A stretch of DNA of 64,000 bases from Rhodanobacter thiooxydans (GCF_021545845.1 NZ_CP088923.1:3596001-3660000); one strand, 5' to 3'. Shown: positions 17,297 through 25,500, counted from the stretch's first letter. Numbers and translations: made by a program. The notes: generated by a model from the letters alone, not told the origin.

Positions 17297-19681
17297 CTAA
17301 TAGGTGTCAGTCAGGATCGGCTCGATGGAAGACGCCAGTCTCGCTTTCTTGAAAATGAAATCCGGCTTGAAAACCAAAGCGAGGGACGGCATGACGTACA
17401 GCGCGGTAAAGGCCGACGTCATCAGCCAGATACCAATCAGAATTCCCATTTCCGCCTGGAAACGCAGCGACGACCAGGCCCACAACAACACGCCGGCAGC
17501 CAGCACCAGCGCAGTCAAAGCCACCCCACGACCAGCCGAACCCAGCGTCTGCCGAACTGCTTCTTCGGGCGTCGCCTGCGGGTTGTTTTCGAGGTGTTCC
17601 TTGATTCCGTCGACGATGTAAAAGGCGTAATCGACGCCCAGCCCGATGCCGAGCGCAACGACCGGCAGGGTGCTGATGCTCATGCCAATGCCATGCCATG
17701 CCATGAAGGCAAAGGTCACCACATTGGAGATCAGCACGGGGACGATGAAGAACACGCCACTGACCGAGGTTCGGTACGCCACCAGGCAACACAGGACAAC
17801 CACCAGAAACGCCAGGGCGATGGCTTTCACCTGATCACGCAACACGATTTCATTGACCGCCGCGATGTTTCCGAGCACCCCGCCGGCGAGGCGCGCCGTC
17901 GCATGTGCAAGTGGATTTTCGTCGATGAACGTACCTGCGTTGTGAATTGCCTGGCGCAGTGTTTCTCCCCTGCGATCGTGGAAGAACATGGTGACGGCGC
18001 CGTTCTGGAACTGCACGTCGGTAAACTGGTTCAGGTCACCCGGGCTGGATCCCTGCATGTAGAAGTTGATCAGCTCCCCGTTCTCCAGCGCGTCGGCCCC
18101 AAGCTCCCGGTATCGGGGATTGCCCTCATGCAGGTTTCTGCGGATATCCACGACAATATCCGCCAGCGAGATGCTTCCGCCGATTTCCGGTTGGCGTTCC
18201 ATGTACCGCGAGAATCTGAGCATCCAGTCCAGCACTTCCGGACTCTTGAGTGCGTCAGGGGCATCTCCTTCCACGGCGACGAACATCTGCTCGGAGCCCG
18301 GATACTTGCTGTTGATCAGGGCGCTGGCCTGGTTGAAGGCGGAGTCTTGCCGCAAGATCGGCGAGCCCGCACTTGCGTCACCCACGGTCAGCCGCGTGGC
18401 TTCGAAGAAGAAGACCGCCAGCAGAAGCGCGGTAAGCGGTGCCACGAAGTAGCGTGCCCGGGTCGTCACCACCCACGTGGCGGAATGCGTGAAGATGGCC
18501 AGGATCCCTTCCAGCCGGACCGAGTGGACGTATCGATCGGGGCGCTTGATCCACGACAGCAGAACCGGGGTCAGCACCACGGCGGAAACCGTAATCGTCA
18601 TGACCCAGATCGAGCCGACGATGGCCACTTTGTGCATCAGCGGTATTGGCGTGATGATGACGCAGAGGACCGCGCCCGCATCCGCCCACAACCCGAGCAT
18701 GCCGGGGCGAAACAATTCGCGCATCGATTCCTGTGCGGCTGCTCGCGGCTCGACGCCGCGGCCCACCGTGAGATCATCAAATCGCGTGATCAGCTGGACC
18801 GAATGTGAAAATGCGCGCGCCGTGATGATGAAGGCGACGACAATCACCAGTGGATCGAAGTTGTAACCGAGCAGTGAGCCGATGCCGAGCGCCCAGGTGG
18901 CGGAAACCAGCCCCGCGATCAAGGGCAGCAGCGTGCCTCGCCATGTCCGGGTGATCATGAAGAGCAACACCAGCATCGCGACCAGCGAGAGCAGCGCGAT
19001 CGAGACGGTTTCACCAAGATAGTGCGCGACCCAGCCGTAGAGGATGGGTTCTCCGACGACATGCAAACTGACCTGATCCTTGATCGGGGACGAATCCAGG
19101 ATCTTCTGCACCTGCGGAAAGATCTTCTTGTAGTCCACCAGGTGGTCGTAAAAGTCCACCTGTATCAGTGCCGAGCCAAGATCCCGGTCGACATACAAGC
19201 CATACACCATGGGGCTGTCCAGCACCGCTTGCCGCAAGGTGTCGATTTCCGCCTGGTTTTTCGGCAAATTCGGCCACATCAGCGTTCGCGTCTCGATGCC
19301 TTCACTCGACGCCTCGATACGCTTCAGCTTGCTCGATGCCAGGGATGTGATCTGGGACTGGTTGACACCGGTCACAGTCTGCATCTCGTCGGTGATGCGC
19401 TTGATTTCGCCGAGCACCGGCAGGGTGAAGATGTTTCCGTCCACGGCGCGTACCAGCACCGTGACGCGATTGGCAGCCGCGAACGTGTCCTGGTACTTCT
19501 CGTATATTTTCACGTACGGGTGATTCTGCGGAATCATGTCACCGAAGCGCGATTGAATGTCCAGCCTGGTCAGGCTTGCGGCGAAGAACGTGGTAATCAG
19601 CGCAATGACAATGCATACCTTGACGCGATGTCGAATCGCGTAAGTTGAAATGATTACAGCGAGGTCGATTGGGTTCTTCAT
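17297..19681 (-). CDS. RND/MmpL-type transporter
   Basis: A 794-residue inner-membrane protein of the RND superfamily, of the shorter MmpL/HpnN-like class with two repeats. After a first helix (residues 20-40) comes a periplasmic loop, then a helix block at about 230-390 (SIALLSLVAMLVLLFMITR and the following helices), a second periplasmic loop, and a second block at about 620-780 containing VVALGIGLGVDYAFYIVDG, the conserved RND helix with the proton-relay Asp. The start MKNPIDLAV overlaps the YCF48 stop as ATGA, behind GAGGGG. This RND class with YCF48, DUF1302 and DUF1329 recurs in clusters for steroid-like, terpenoid and other lipophilic compounds; whether it imports or exports cannot be read here. 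Confidence 0.88.
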   Translation of the reverse strand: MKNPIDLAVIISTYAIRHRVKVCIVIALITTFFAASLTRLDIQSRFGDMIPQNHPYVKIYEKYQDTFAAANRVTVLVRAVDGNIFTLPVLGEIKRITDEMQTVTGVNQSQITSLASSKLKRIEASSEGIETRTLMWPNLPKNQAEIDTLRQAVLDSPMVYGLYVDRDLGSALIQVDFYDHLVDYKKIFPQVQKILDSSPIKDQVSLHVVGEPILYGWVAHYLGETVSIALLSLVAMLVLLFMITRTWRGTLLPLIAGLVSATWALGIGSLLGYNFDPLVIVVAFIITARAFSHSVQLITRFDDLTVGRGVEPRAAAQESMRELFRPGMLGLWADAGAVLCVIITPIPLMHKVAIVGSIWVMTITVSAVVLTPVLLSWIKRPDRYVHSVRLEGILAIFTHSATWVVTTRARYFVAPLTALLLAVFFFEATRLTVGDASAGSPILRQDSAFNQASALINSKYPGSEQMFVAVEGDAPDALKSPEVLDWMLRFSRYMERQPEIGGSISLADIVVDIRRNLHEGNPRYRELGADALENGELINFYMQGSSPGDLNQFTDVQFQNGAVTMFFHDRRGETLRQAIHNAGTFIDENPLAHATARLAGGVLGNIAAVNEIVLRDQVKAIALAFLVVVLCCLVAYRTSVSGVFFIVPVLISNVVTFAFMAWHGIGMSISTLPVVALGIGLGVDYAFYIVDGIKEHLENNPQATPEEAVRQTLGSAGRGVALTALVLAAGVLLWAWSSLRFQAEMGILIGIWLMTSAFTALYVMPSLALVFKPDFIFKKARLASSIEPILTDTY

Positions 19682-20661
19682 TGCTGCCCCTCGGCCGGCC
19701 ATGCACGATATTCATTCAGGCTGACTAGTTGACCTATTTCGTGCCCGACCAATACGGATTTCTGCCGCGCGGGAAGCACGCGCATGTAATACCTCCTGCT
19801 CAAGTTGTCGGCGTGCACGCGTTGCCACTTCAGCGCGTCACGGTAGGCACTGAACACCGTCCCTTGTTCACCAACCGCGATCCAGCCGTCCTGCTTGGCG
19901 ACAACGTCATAGAAATGGTCCGTGGTCAGCTCGGGCAGGAGCGTCCAGTCATGCCCCGCGTTGCCGCTGCGGTAGATATGCCCCCGGTTGCCGACGATCA
20001 CCCCGACGTCGCCCGCAAAGGCGATGGACTGCAAGCTCTCGCCGTCGAGCTCGATCAGCTCCCAGGTGGCACCCTCGTCGTCACTGCGCAGCAGTCTTCC
20101 CGCCTCGGCGGTGATCCACAGCGAATGGCCCGGGCCGGAGCGAATGCGATTGAGCACGATGTCTTCCGGCGCGCGCATTCGTGTCCATGACTTGCCGTCT
20201 GCGGAGCCGCGAAACACCGCGCCCATCTCGCCGACCACCCAGAAATTCCCGTCCAGGAAAGCGGCATCGATAAGTTTGCGGGCGACATTGCCGAGCGGTA
20301 GTTCCTGCGTCGTCCACTCTTCGCCGTTTTCGCGGACCCAGAGGCGCCCGTCATTGCCCACCACCACCAGGGTGCCGGCGTCGCTGGCTGCTATCGCCTG
20401 CAGGTTTTCGCGAGGCTCAAGCAGAGTGCGCTGCCAGCTTCCGGTTTTCTGGTCCATGGTCAACAACGCCCCGTCCTGACCAACAAACCAGTAGTGCTGT
20501 CCATCATCGACACCGCCTAGAAACTGGTCACGCTGTTCGATCAGAGGTTGCGCCATGGACGTGGTCTTGACGTCGATCTGCACGAAGACCGCTGCGTAAC
20601 CAAGCGCCGCAATCAGGAGCCAAGGCGAGAGCCGGGCAAGCACACTCCAAAGTCGTGCCAT
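19678..20661 (-). CDS. YCF48/BNR-type beta-propeller protein with membrane anchor
   Basis: A 327-residue protein. It begins MARLWSVLARLSPWLLIAAL, an N-terminal anchor or uncleaved signal, followed by about seven blades of the YCF48 (Hcf136-like) propeller with the recurring pattern GxxGxxxxSxDxGxTW: WFVGQDGALLTM, VVVGNDGRLWVRENGEEW, WVVGEMGAVFRGSADGKSW, LRSDDEGATWELI, GVIVGNRGHIYRSGNAGHDW, AVGEQGTVFSAYRDALKW. Such propellers are scaffolds and assembly factors; next to RND genes they are probably periplasmic partners of the transporter. The start shares one base with the lyase stop (TGATG), so translation is coupled. Confidence 0.85.
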   Translation of the reverse strand: MARLWSVLARLSPWLLIAALGYAAVFVQIDVKTTSMAQPLIEQRDQFLGGVDDGQHYWFVGQDGALLTMDQKTGSWQRTLLEPRENLQAIAASDAGTLVVVGNDGRLWVRENGEEWTTQELPLGNVARKLIDAAFLDGNFWVVGEMGAVFRGSADGKSWTRMRAPEDIVLNRIRSGPGHSLWITAEAGRLLRSDDEGATWELIELDGESLQSIAFAGDVGVIVGNRGHIYRSGNAGHDWTLLPELTTDHFYDVVAKQDGWIAVGEQGTVFSAYRDALKWQRVHADNLSRRYYMRVLPARQKSVLVGHEIGQLVSLNEYRAWPAEGQQ

Positions 20662-21584
20662 CACGCCAGCCTCCCGGCTTTCTGGGTCGCCTGGCGTTTC
20701 AGCCAGTTGTATGCGTGTCCGCCCAGCGGGGAACCCAGCAATTCGCTGCAATGGTCAACCACCGCGACCAGGGCCAGCGGATCGATGCCTGTGCGCAGGC
20801 CCATCGATTCGATCATCAACACAACATCTTCGGTGGCCACGTTGCCGCTCGCTCCCGGAGAGAAGGGGCATCCGCCCAGACCACCGATCGAGCTGTCGAA
20901 AGCGCGTATGCCCTCGTCAAGCGCGGCAAGTACGTTCGCCAGTGCCATGCCTCGTGTGTCGTGAAAGTGGCAGGCAATCCGCTCCGCGCCGTAACTCGCC
21001 ACCAGGCGGGAAATCAGCAGATGGACCTGGGCCGGGTTGGCCGCACCTATGGTGTCGGCGACGATCAGCTTGTCAGCGCCGGCTTCGATCATCTTTGCGG
21101 CAAGACGCTCTACCCGGGCGACGGGAGTCTCACCCTCAAACGGACATTCGTACGCGACGGCCAGATAGGCCCAACCTTGGATGTCATCCTCTCTGGCGCG
21201 GCGCATCAACTCTGCGCAGATCACCGTCGTCTGTTCGAGACTCAGGTTGATGTTGCGCCGGTTCATGGTTTCGGTAGCAGACAGGACCACCGACAACGTA
21301 CGCGCGCCCGCCACGCTCGCCAGTTCATAGCCACGCGCATTCGGGATCAGCGCCGAGTAACGGACCAGGTCCGGGCGTGGCAACTGTGCGAACACCGCCA
21401 CCGTGTTGGCCATTTGCGGAACGGCCTTGGGCGAGACGAAACTGCCTGCTTCGACGCTGCGCAAGCCGGCGTCGACCAATGCCTGAATCATGGTGATGCG
21501 CTCGGCGACGTCGAGCACGCGTGCCTGGTTCTGCAACCCATCCCGGGGGCCAACCTCATTGATGACCACGTCGACGGTGCTCAT
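20661..21584 (-). CDS. Hydroxymethylglutaryl-CoA lyase-type enzyme
   Basis: A 307-residue TIM-barrel lyase of the HMG-CoA lyase family, which cleaves 3-hydroxyacyl-CoA dicarboxylates to acetyl-CoA or another acyl-CoA and a keto acid. Catalytic features are present: VGPRDGLQNQ (Arg-Asp), metal histidines in CHFHDTRGMALAN and the cysteine loop GGLGGCPFSPGASGNVATED. I start at ATG 21584, one base after the CoA-transferase stop; the longer frame overlaps that gene. With the CoA-transferase it forms an activate-and-cleave pair. HMG-CoA, citramalyl-CoA and larger alkylmalyl-CoA are all candidate substrates, and the sequence does not decide among them. Confidence 0.87.
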   Translation of the reverse strand: MSTVDVVINEVGPRDGLQNQARVLDVAERITMIQALVDAGLRSVEAGSFVSPKAVPQMANTVAVFAQLPRPDLVRYSALIPNARGYELASVAGARTLSVVLSATETMNRRNINLSLEQTTVICAELMRRAREDDIQGWAYLAVAYECPFEGETPVARVERLAAKMIEAGADKLIVADTIGAANPAQVHLLISRLVASYGAERIACHFHDTRGMALANVLAALDEGIRAFDSSIGGLGGCPFSPGASGNVATEDVVLMIESMGLRTGIDPLALVAVVDHCSELLGSPLGGHAYNWLKRQATQKAGRLA

Positions 21585-21585
21585 C

Positions 21586-22785
21586 TCAGGCCACCACTTT
21601 GCGGTCGCGCAGCGCTGCGACCTTGTTGCGCGCATACCCAAGGACATCGACAAGCACCGATTCCGTATGCTCACCCAGGAGTGGTGGCGCGCCGAAGTCA
21701 TCCGCCGCGTCGAGGGACAACTTGATCGGATTGCCCGGTGCCTCGACCGTTTCGCCGCTCGGCTGCGGGATGCTGACCACCATGTTCCGGTGCAGGACCT
21801 GCGGATCGGACAAGGCTTCGCTGAACTGATTGACCGGTGCACAAGGGATGCGCGCCGCACTGAGCTTCTCTACCCAATACGCTGTGCTCTGAGTACCAAT
21901 CGCCTCGTCCAATTTCTGGTCGATGAACGCCTTGTCAGCCAGCCTCCCGGGTTGCGTCTTGTACTTCTCGGCGCGAAATTCGTCTATGTCAAGCAGATCA
22001 ACGAGACTTGCCCAAAAACTGTCGTAAATCACGGCGACGATGACGAATCCGTCAGCCGTCCGGTAAGTGTTGTAAGGGACATGAACGAAATGTCCGTTGC
22101 CCAGTGGCTCGGGGTTTTCGCCGCTCATCAAGTGCATGGTTGCCATGTAATTCAACATGCTTATCTGGCAATCCAGCATGCTGATGTCTACATGCTGGCC
22201 CCGCCCATGCGATGCGCGCGCCTGGAGTGCGGCGAGTATTCCCATCACCGCGAACATGCCTCCACCCAAATCGCCAATCGGTATTCCCGAGCGCATCGGC
22301 CGGTCGGGACTTTCACCCGTGATCGACATGCCGCCGCCAATACCCTGCACGACCTGGTCAAATGCCGGGCGCTTGTAATTTGGACCGTCTTGACCGAACC
22401 CCGAAATAGAGCAGGTAATGATTCGCTGGTTTATCTTGGCGAGGTGAGAATGGTCAATACGCAGTCTGGCAGTAACACCGGCACTGAAGTTGTCGATAAC
22501 AACATCCGCAGCACGTACCAGGTCGTAGAAAACCTGCAGGCCTTCCTCCTGCTTCAAATCAATGCAGACGCTTCTCTTTCCACGATTCAAGGTAATGAAA
22601 TAAGCACCCATGCCGTGGCGTGAATATTTCGCATTGTTGGCCAGCAAGGCGCGGGTGCCTTCGCCGCCAAGTGGCTCCACCTTGATCGAATCAGCACCAA
22701 GATCCGCCAGAATCATTCCGGCGTACGGACCCGAAAGCATATGCGTCAGATCCAATATGCGTATTTTTTCCAGTGCCTTGCTCAT
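21586..22785 (-). CDS. Class III CoA-transferase (CaiB/BaiF family)
   Basis: A 399-residue family III CoA-transferase, about the standard length. The N-terminal ILDLTHMLSGPYAGMILADL and ADSIKVEP, the YFITLNRGKRSVCIDL strand and the catalytic aspartate in RPAFDQVVQGIGGGM are all present, followed by GIPIGDLGGGMFAVMGILAA. These enzymes move CoA from a donor such as succinyl-CoA to a carboxylate through aspartyl intermediates. Being coupled to the lyase gene, it probably activates the hydroxydicarboxylate that the lyase cleaves. A 172-base gap with a hairpin separates it from the upstream NTF2-like gene, the longest gap in the operon. Confidence 0.9.
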   Translation of the reverse strand: MSKALEKIRILDLTHMLSGPYAGMILADLGADSIKVEPLGGEGTRALLANNAKYSRHGMGAYFITLNRGKRSVCIDLKQEEGLQVFYDLVRAADVVIDNFSAGVTARLRIDHSHLAKINQRIITCSISGFGQDGPNYKRPAFDQVVQGIGGGMSITGESPDRPMRSGIPIGDLGGGMFAVMGILAALQARASHGRGQHVDISMLDCQISMLNYMATMHLMSGENPEPLGNGHFVHVPYNTYRTADGFVIVAVIYDSFWASLVDLLDIDEFRAEKYKTQPGRLADKAFIDQKLDEAIGTQSTAYWVEKLSAARIPCAPVNQFSEALSDPQVLHRNMVVSIPQPSGETVEAPGNPIKLSLDAADDFGAPPLLGEHTESVLVDVLGYARNKVAALRDRKVVA

Positions 22786-22904
22786 GGCGGTTCGGCTTTC
22801 CTTTCAATTGGTACCGAGGCCCGACCGAAATCGGTACGGGGTGCAAGTAGAACCTCCGCGCCTGTCAGCACAGGAACGCGTTACTTGAGGGTGCAGTATC
22901 CCGA

Positions 22905-22932
22905 CCTTCCCCTGCCCGTCGGCAGGGGAAGG
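22905..22932. repeat. Perfect hairpin inside the operon (REP-like or attenuator)
   Basis: CCTTCCCCTGCC, a 4-base loop, then GGCAGGGGAAGG: a perfect 12-bp stem. There is no T-run on either side, so it is not a canonical terminator. It resembles the CCTCCCCTGC/GCAGGGGAGG palindromes elsewhere in this window. Placed between the NTF2-like and CoA-transferase genes it could damp read-through or protect the mRNA end. Confidence 0.7.
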
Positions 22933-22957
22933 CGCGACTCACTCATGCTTGTTCAGA

Positions 22958-23350
22958 TCAGGGTAGGACGCTGACGCCGTTCATGAACACGTAGTAGCGG
23001 AAGAACTTTCCGTTCCTGACGTAAAAGAAATTGCAATTCTTCATCGGCGGATCGAAAGTTCCGTCAGGCTTCTCCAGCGTGACATTGAAGCGCGTCGCCA
23101 CGGTCTGGTTTTCGGGATCGGCGGTGACTTCGAAATCACCGTGCCAAGTCCTTTTGTAGGTGGTGAACAGCGTCTCGAACATGTTGCGCACGCCCTCGAT
23201 GCCGTCGTGATCGTGATTGGCGGTCTGGACGGTCACCACGATGTCATCGTGCATGCACGCGAGCACGGCATCCATGTTCTTTTTGTCCACGTTTCCGAAA
23301 TAGCTGGTGACGGCAAGGTCGATCAATTGCTGACGGGTGAGCTTGGACAT
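22958..23350 (-). CDS. SnoaL/NTF2-like protein
   Basis: A 130-residue alpha+beta-cone protein of the NTF2 superfamily: helical start LTRQQLIDLAVTSYFGNVD, then MDAVLACMHDDIVVTVQ, TFDPPMKNCNFFYVRNGKFF and YYVFMNGV. Members of this fold work as isomerases, dehydratases, cyclases or bare binding modules for small hydrophobic substrates. No diagnostic catalytic pair can be named from the sequence alone. It is second in the operon, 17 bases after the racemase-fold gene. Confidence 0.75.
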   Translation of the reverse strand: MSKLTRQQLIDLAVTSYFGNVDKKNMDAVLACMHDDIVVTVQTANHDHDGIEGVRNMFETLFTTYKRTWHGDFEVTADPENQTVATRFNVTLEKPDGTFDPPMKNCNFFYVRNGKFFRYYVFMNGVSVLP

Positions 23351-23367
23351 TCAATTTCTCCAGTGGG

Positions 23368-24114
23368 TCAATTGGCGAAGCCGTGATACACAGCGTCATT
23401 TGGCGCCTGGGGCGCCGGGTAGGCCTTGCGGCTATGCCTTAGGCCCAGAGTCAAGAACATTTCGCACAACTTCCAGGCGACCTGGCCGGGATTGATCACC
23501 GGCACCGGCAGGCGTTCCGAAAGGTAGGTGTGGGACTGATGCATCGTGGTGGAACCCAGGACGATGACGTCTGCGCCGTCCTCCTTGATGGCCTTGCGCG
23601 CCGCGTCCTCCAACTTCTGGAAAACGACTTCCTCCTTGCCGGCAAGTAACTCTTCGAGATCCGGACGGGTGTTGATCGACCGCAGCGACGCCACCCGGGG
23701 CCACAGGTGATACGCGGTCAAGGTTTTTTCGTAGAGCGCAAACCACTCGTCCCACATCGTCAGCACAGTGAATTTCTTGCCCAACATGCATGCGACATGG
23801 AAAGCCGCGGCACCCGGCGCGATCACGGGTATATCCAGGCGCGAACGCAATGCATCCAGGCCGGAATCACTGACGGTATCGATACACACCGCCGCGTAGC
23901 CTTCCTCCTGCGCACGCAGGCCTGCCTCGACAACGGAAAAATCCATCAGCAGGGAGTCGTAGGCACTATCGCCAAGCGCAGCACCCTTGGCGACCGACAC
24001 GAATTCGGGCTCGAAACCGGGCAGTACCAGACGCGGCGGCAACTGCGAGGCCCGCGCGGCGACTCCTTCGGCACCCATGGGGATCGGGACAATGATCTTG
24101 ATTCGTTGAACCAT
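23368..24114 (-). CDS. Asp/Glu/hydantoin racemase-fold protein lacking both canonical cysteines
   Basis: A 248-residue member of the Asp/Glu racemase superfamily (hydantoin racemase, maleate isomerase, arylmalonate decarboxylase). The fold is clear: IKIIVPIPMGAEG at the start, VCIDTVSDSGLDALRSRLDI, VIAPGAAAFHVACMLGKKF and DVIVLGSTTMHQSHTYLSER. Where hydantoin racemases have the catalytic Cys in IACFDDPG this protein has Thr (DTVSDSG), and where they have VLGCAGM it has VLGSTTM. A cysteine lies three residues before the first site, so a shifted mechanism is possible. First gene of the operon; start ATG 24114 behind GGAG. Confidence 0.85.
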   Translation of the reverse strand: MVQRIKIIVPIPMGAEGVAARASQLPPRLVLPGFEPEFVSVAKGAALGDSAYDSLLMDFSVVEAGLRAQEEGYAAVCIDTVSDSGLDALRSRLDIPVIAPGAAAFHVACMLGKKFTVLTMWDEWFALYEKTLTAYHLWPRVASLRSINTRPDLEELLAGKEEVVFQKLEDAARKAIKEDGADVIVLGSTTMHQSHTYLSERLPVPVINPGQVAWKLCEMFLTLGLRHSRKAYPAPQAPNDAVYHGFAN

Positions 24115-24208
24115 TGTTTGACTTCTCCGCTTGTGCACCGCAAGCTATGCTGCAGCGCAGTAAAATGATCCGGAAGCTCAAAAATGCCGGCGGCGTCATG
24201 AGATTGCA

Positions 24209-24224
24209 GCAAGTTCAATGCCAA
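24209..24224 (-). promoter_or_regulatory. Sigma-54 (-24/-12) promoter of the island operon
   Basis: On the minus strand TTGGCATTGAACTTGC fits the consensus TGGCAC-N5-TTGC: the GG and GC dinucleotides are exactly 10 bases apart. Transcription would start near 24197, leaving a leader of about 80 bases before the first gene. The operon itself encodes a sigma-54 activator (5428-7281), which supports function. Confidence 0.8.
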
Positions 24225-24287
24225 GTCGGCATTTTCGTTCCTAATCAAATACTTGCTTGATTATCCGGCGAACTGCAAAAACACGTC

Positions 24288-24325
24288 GACATTTCAAAAT
24301 GAAATGTCTTGAGTTCAAAATGGAA
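24288..24325. promoter_or_regulatory. Tandem operator-like repeats upstream of the sigma-54 promoter
   Basis: Two copies of the core TTCAAAATGRAA, at 24293-24304 and 24314-24325, are 21 bp apart, two helical turns. The first lies in a perfect 9-bp inverted repeat (GACATTTCA, AAA, TGAAATGTC). They sit about 100 and 122 bases upstream of the predicted start site, the usual place for enhancer-binding-protein sites. A weaker copy, GCCAAAATGGGA, occurs at 24349-24360. Confidence 0.7.
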
Positions 24326-24360
24326 CACTTGGCTCACTGTCTTCCGGCGCCAAAATGGGA

Positions 24361-24852
24361 TGTTATTCACATATCCCCGGTGGTTTTATGGCCGGTCAGG
24401 GAGTCAGATCAGGCCAGCCAGGGATGACGCGTCGATTACCCACGAAAGCTCGCGGAAATATCGGCGTTGCATGTAATGCAGCGCCCGCCAAGCCATGTTT
24501 CCGCGAATGCCTTGCGCAAGGCCGAGTCGTCATACGGCGTGATTGGTTCGGATGCAGGCCACGACGCGTTTCGAAGGTCTGCACGCCGTGACCTTCAACT
24601 CGATCCGGGGGGATAGCGCAGCGATTGCCCGTTCGAGAGGCTGCGCAGTGGAGACGATGCGCGCGTCACCTGATTCTTGGGGCCCACCATCCACCCGGCC
24701 ACGTACCGGAGAAGGACCCGGAGGGTTCCTGCGCAACAAGAACGACAGGCTGTGGCCAGGGCACGGCTCGCAATCGCTCGGGTGTGCTTGACAGCGCCCG
24801 ACAGGGCGGCAGCTGCCTTGCGGCCACCCATTACCTGGCCTGGAGCACGGTC
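24361..24852. other. Non-coding stretch between the operon promoter and the enoyl-CoA hydratase pseudogene
   Basis: About 490 bases with no supportable gene. Short frames on both strands lack start signals and family resemblance. GC content rises across the stretch toward the level of the core chromosome, so part of it may be old chromosomal sequence at the island edge. Confidence 0.5.
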
Positions 24853-25500
24853 ATGGCTGACTCAAGCGAAATCCTCAGCGACGTCGAAGCACGCGTCATG
24901 ACTCCGAGCTTCAATCGCGTGGCACGCAAAAATTCGATAACGTCCACGATGTATACCCGACTTGCGGAAGCGCTGGAGCAGGCCGTGGATGACGCTTCCG
25001 TGCACGTCGTTCTGATCCTGGGCGATGCCTCGATCTTCACTGCAGGCAACGACATCGCCGACTTCATCGAGCAGATCGAGGCGTCGATCAAGCCACCACA
25101 AATAGCGCCACCGCTGATGCGGTTTTTGCGACTGCTGGCCGCCTTCCCCAAACCGCTGGTCGCCGCGGTTTGCGGTCCGGCGGTCGGGATCGGTACCACG
25201 CTGCTATTCCACAGCGATCTGGTCTGTGCTGGTGACAACACGAAGTTCGCCACGCCGTTCGTCATCTGGGCCTGGTGCCCGAGTTGGCATCAAGCCTGTT
25301 CGCGCCGCAGATACTGGGCTATCACCGGGCGGCTGAAGCTTGCGCTGGCGCAGGCGCGCAAGCTTGCGGACAAGCCGTCGTCTGCGTTGGTCGAGACCAA
25401 GCGACTCATGAAGCTGGCGCGACAAAGTGCCGTGCAGCAGCGCCTAGAGGGTAGAGAGCACCAGCTTTGGACGGATGATGCGCGGCCAGGCGGCGCGTGA
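24853..25500 (+). pseudogene. Enoyl-CoA hydratase/isomerase pseudogene
   Basis: The frame opens with crotonase-family text: FNRVARKNSITSTMYTRLAE, ASIFTAGNDIADFIE (oxyanion-hole strand) and FPKPLVAAVCGPAVGIGTTL, then NTKFATPFV. Near 25265 a frameshift moves the expected LGLVPELASSLFAPQILGYH into the +1 frame. Shortly after GYHRAAEA about 40 residues are missing before LALAQARKLADKPSSALVET resumes in the first frame. Frameshift plus deletion destroy the second half of the active site. It points away from the island operon and may once have supplied a beta-oxidation step of the same pathway. Confidence 0.82.
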
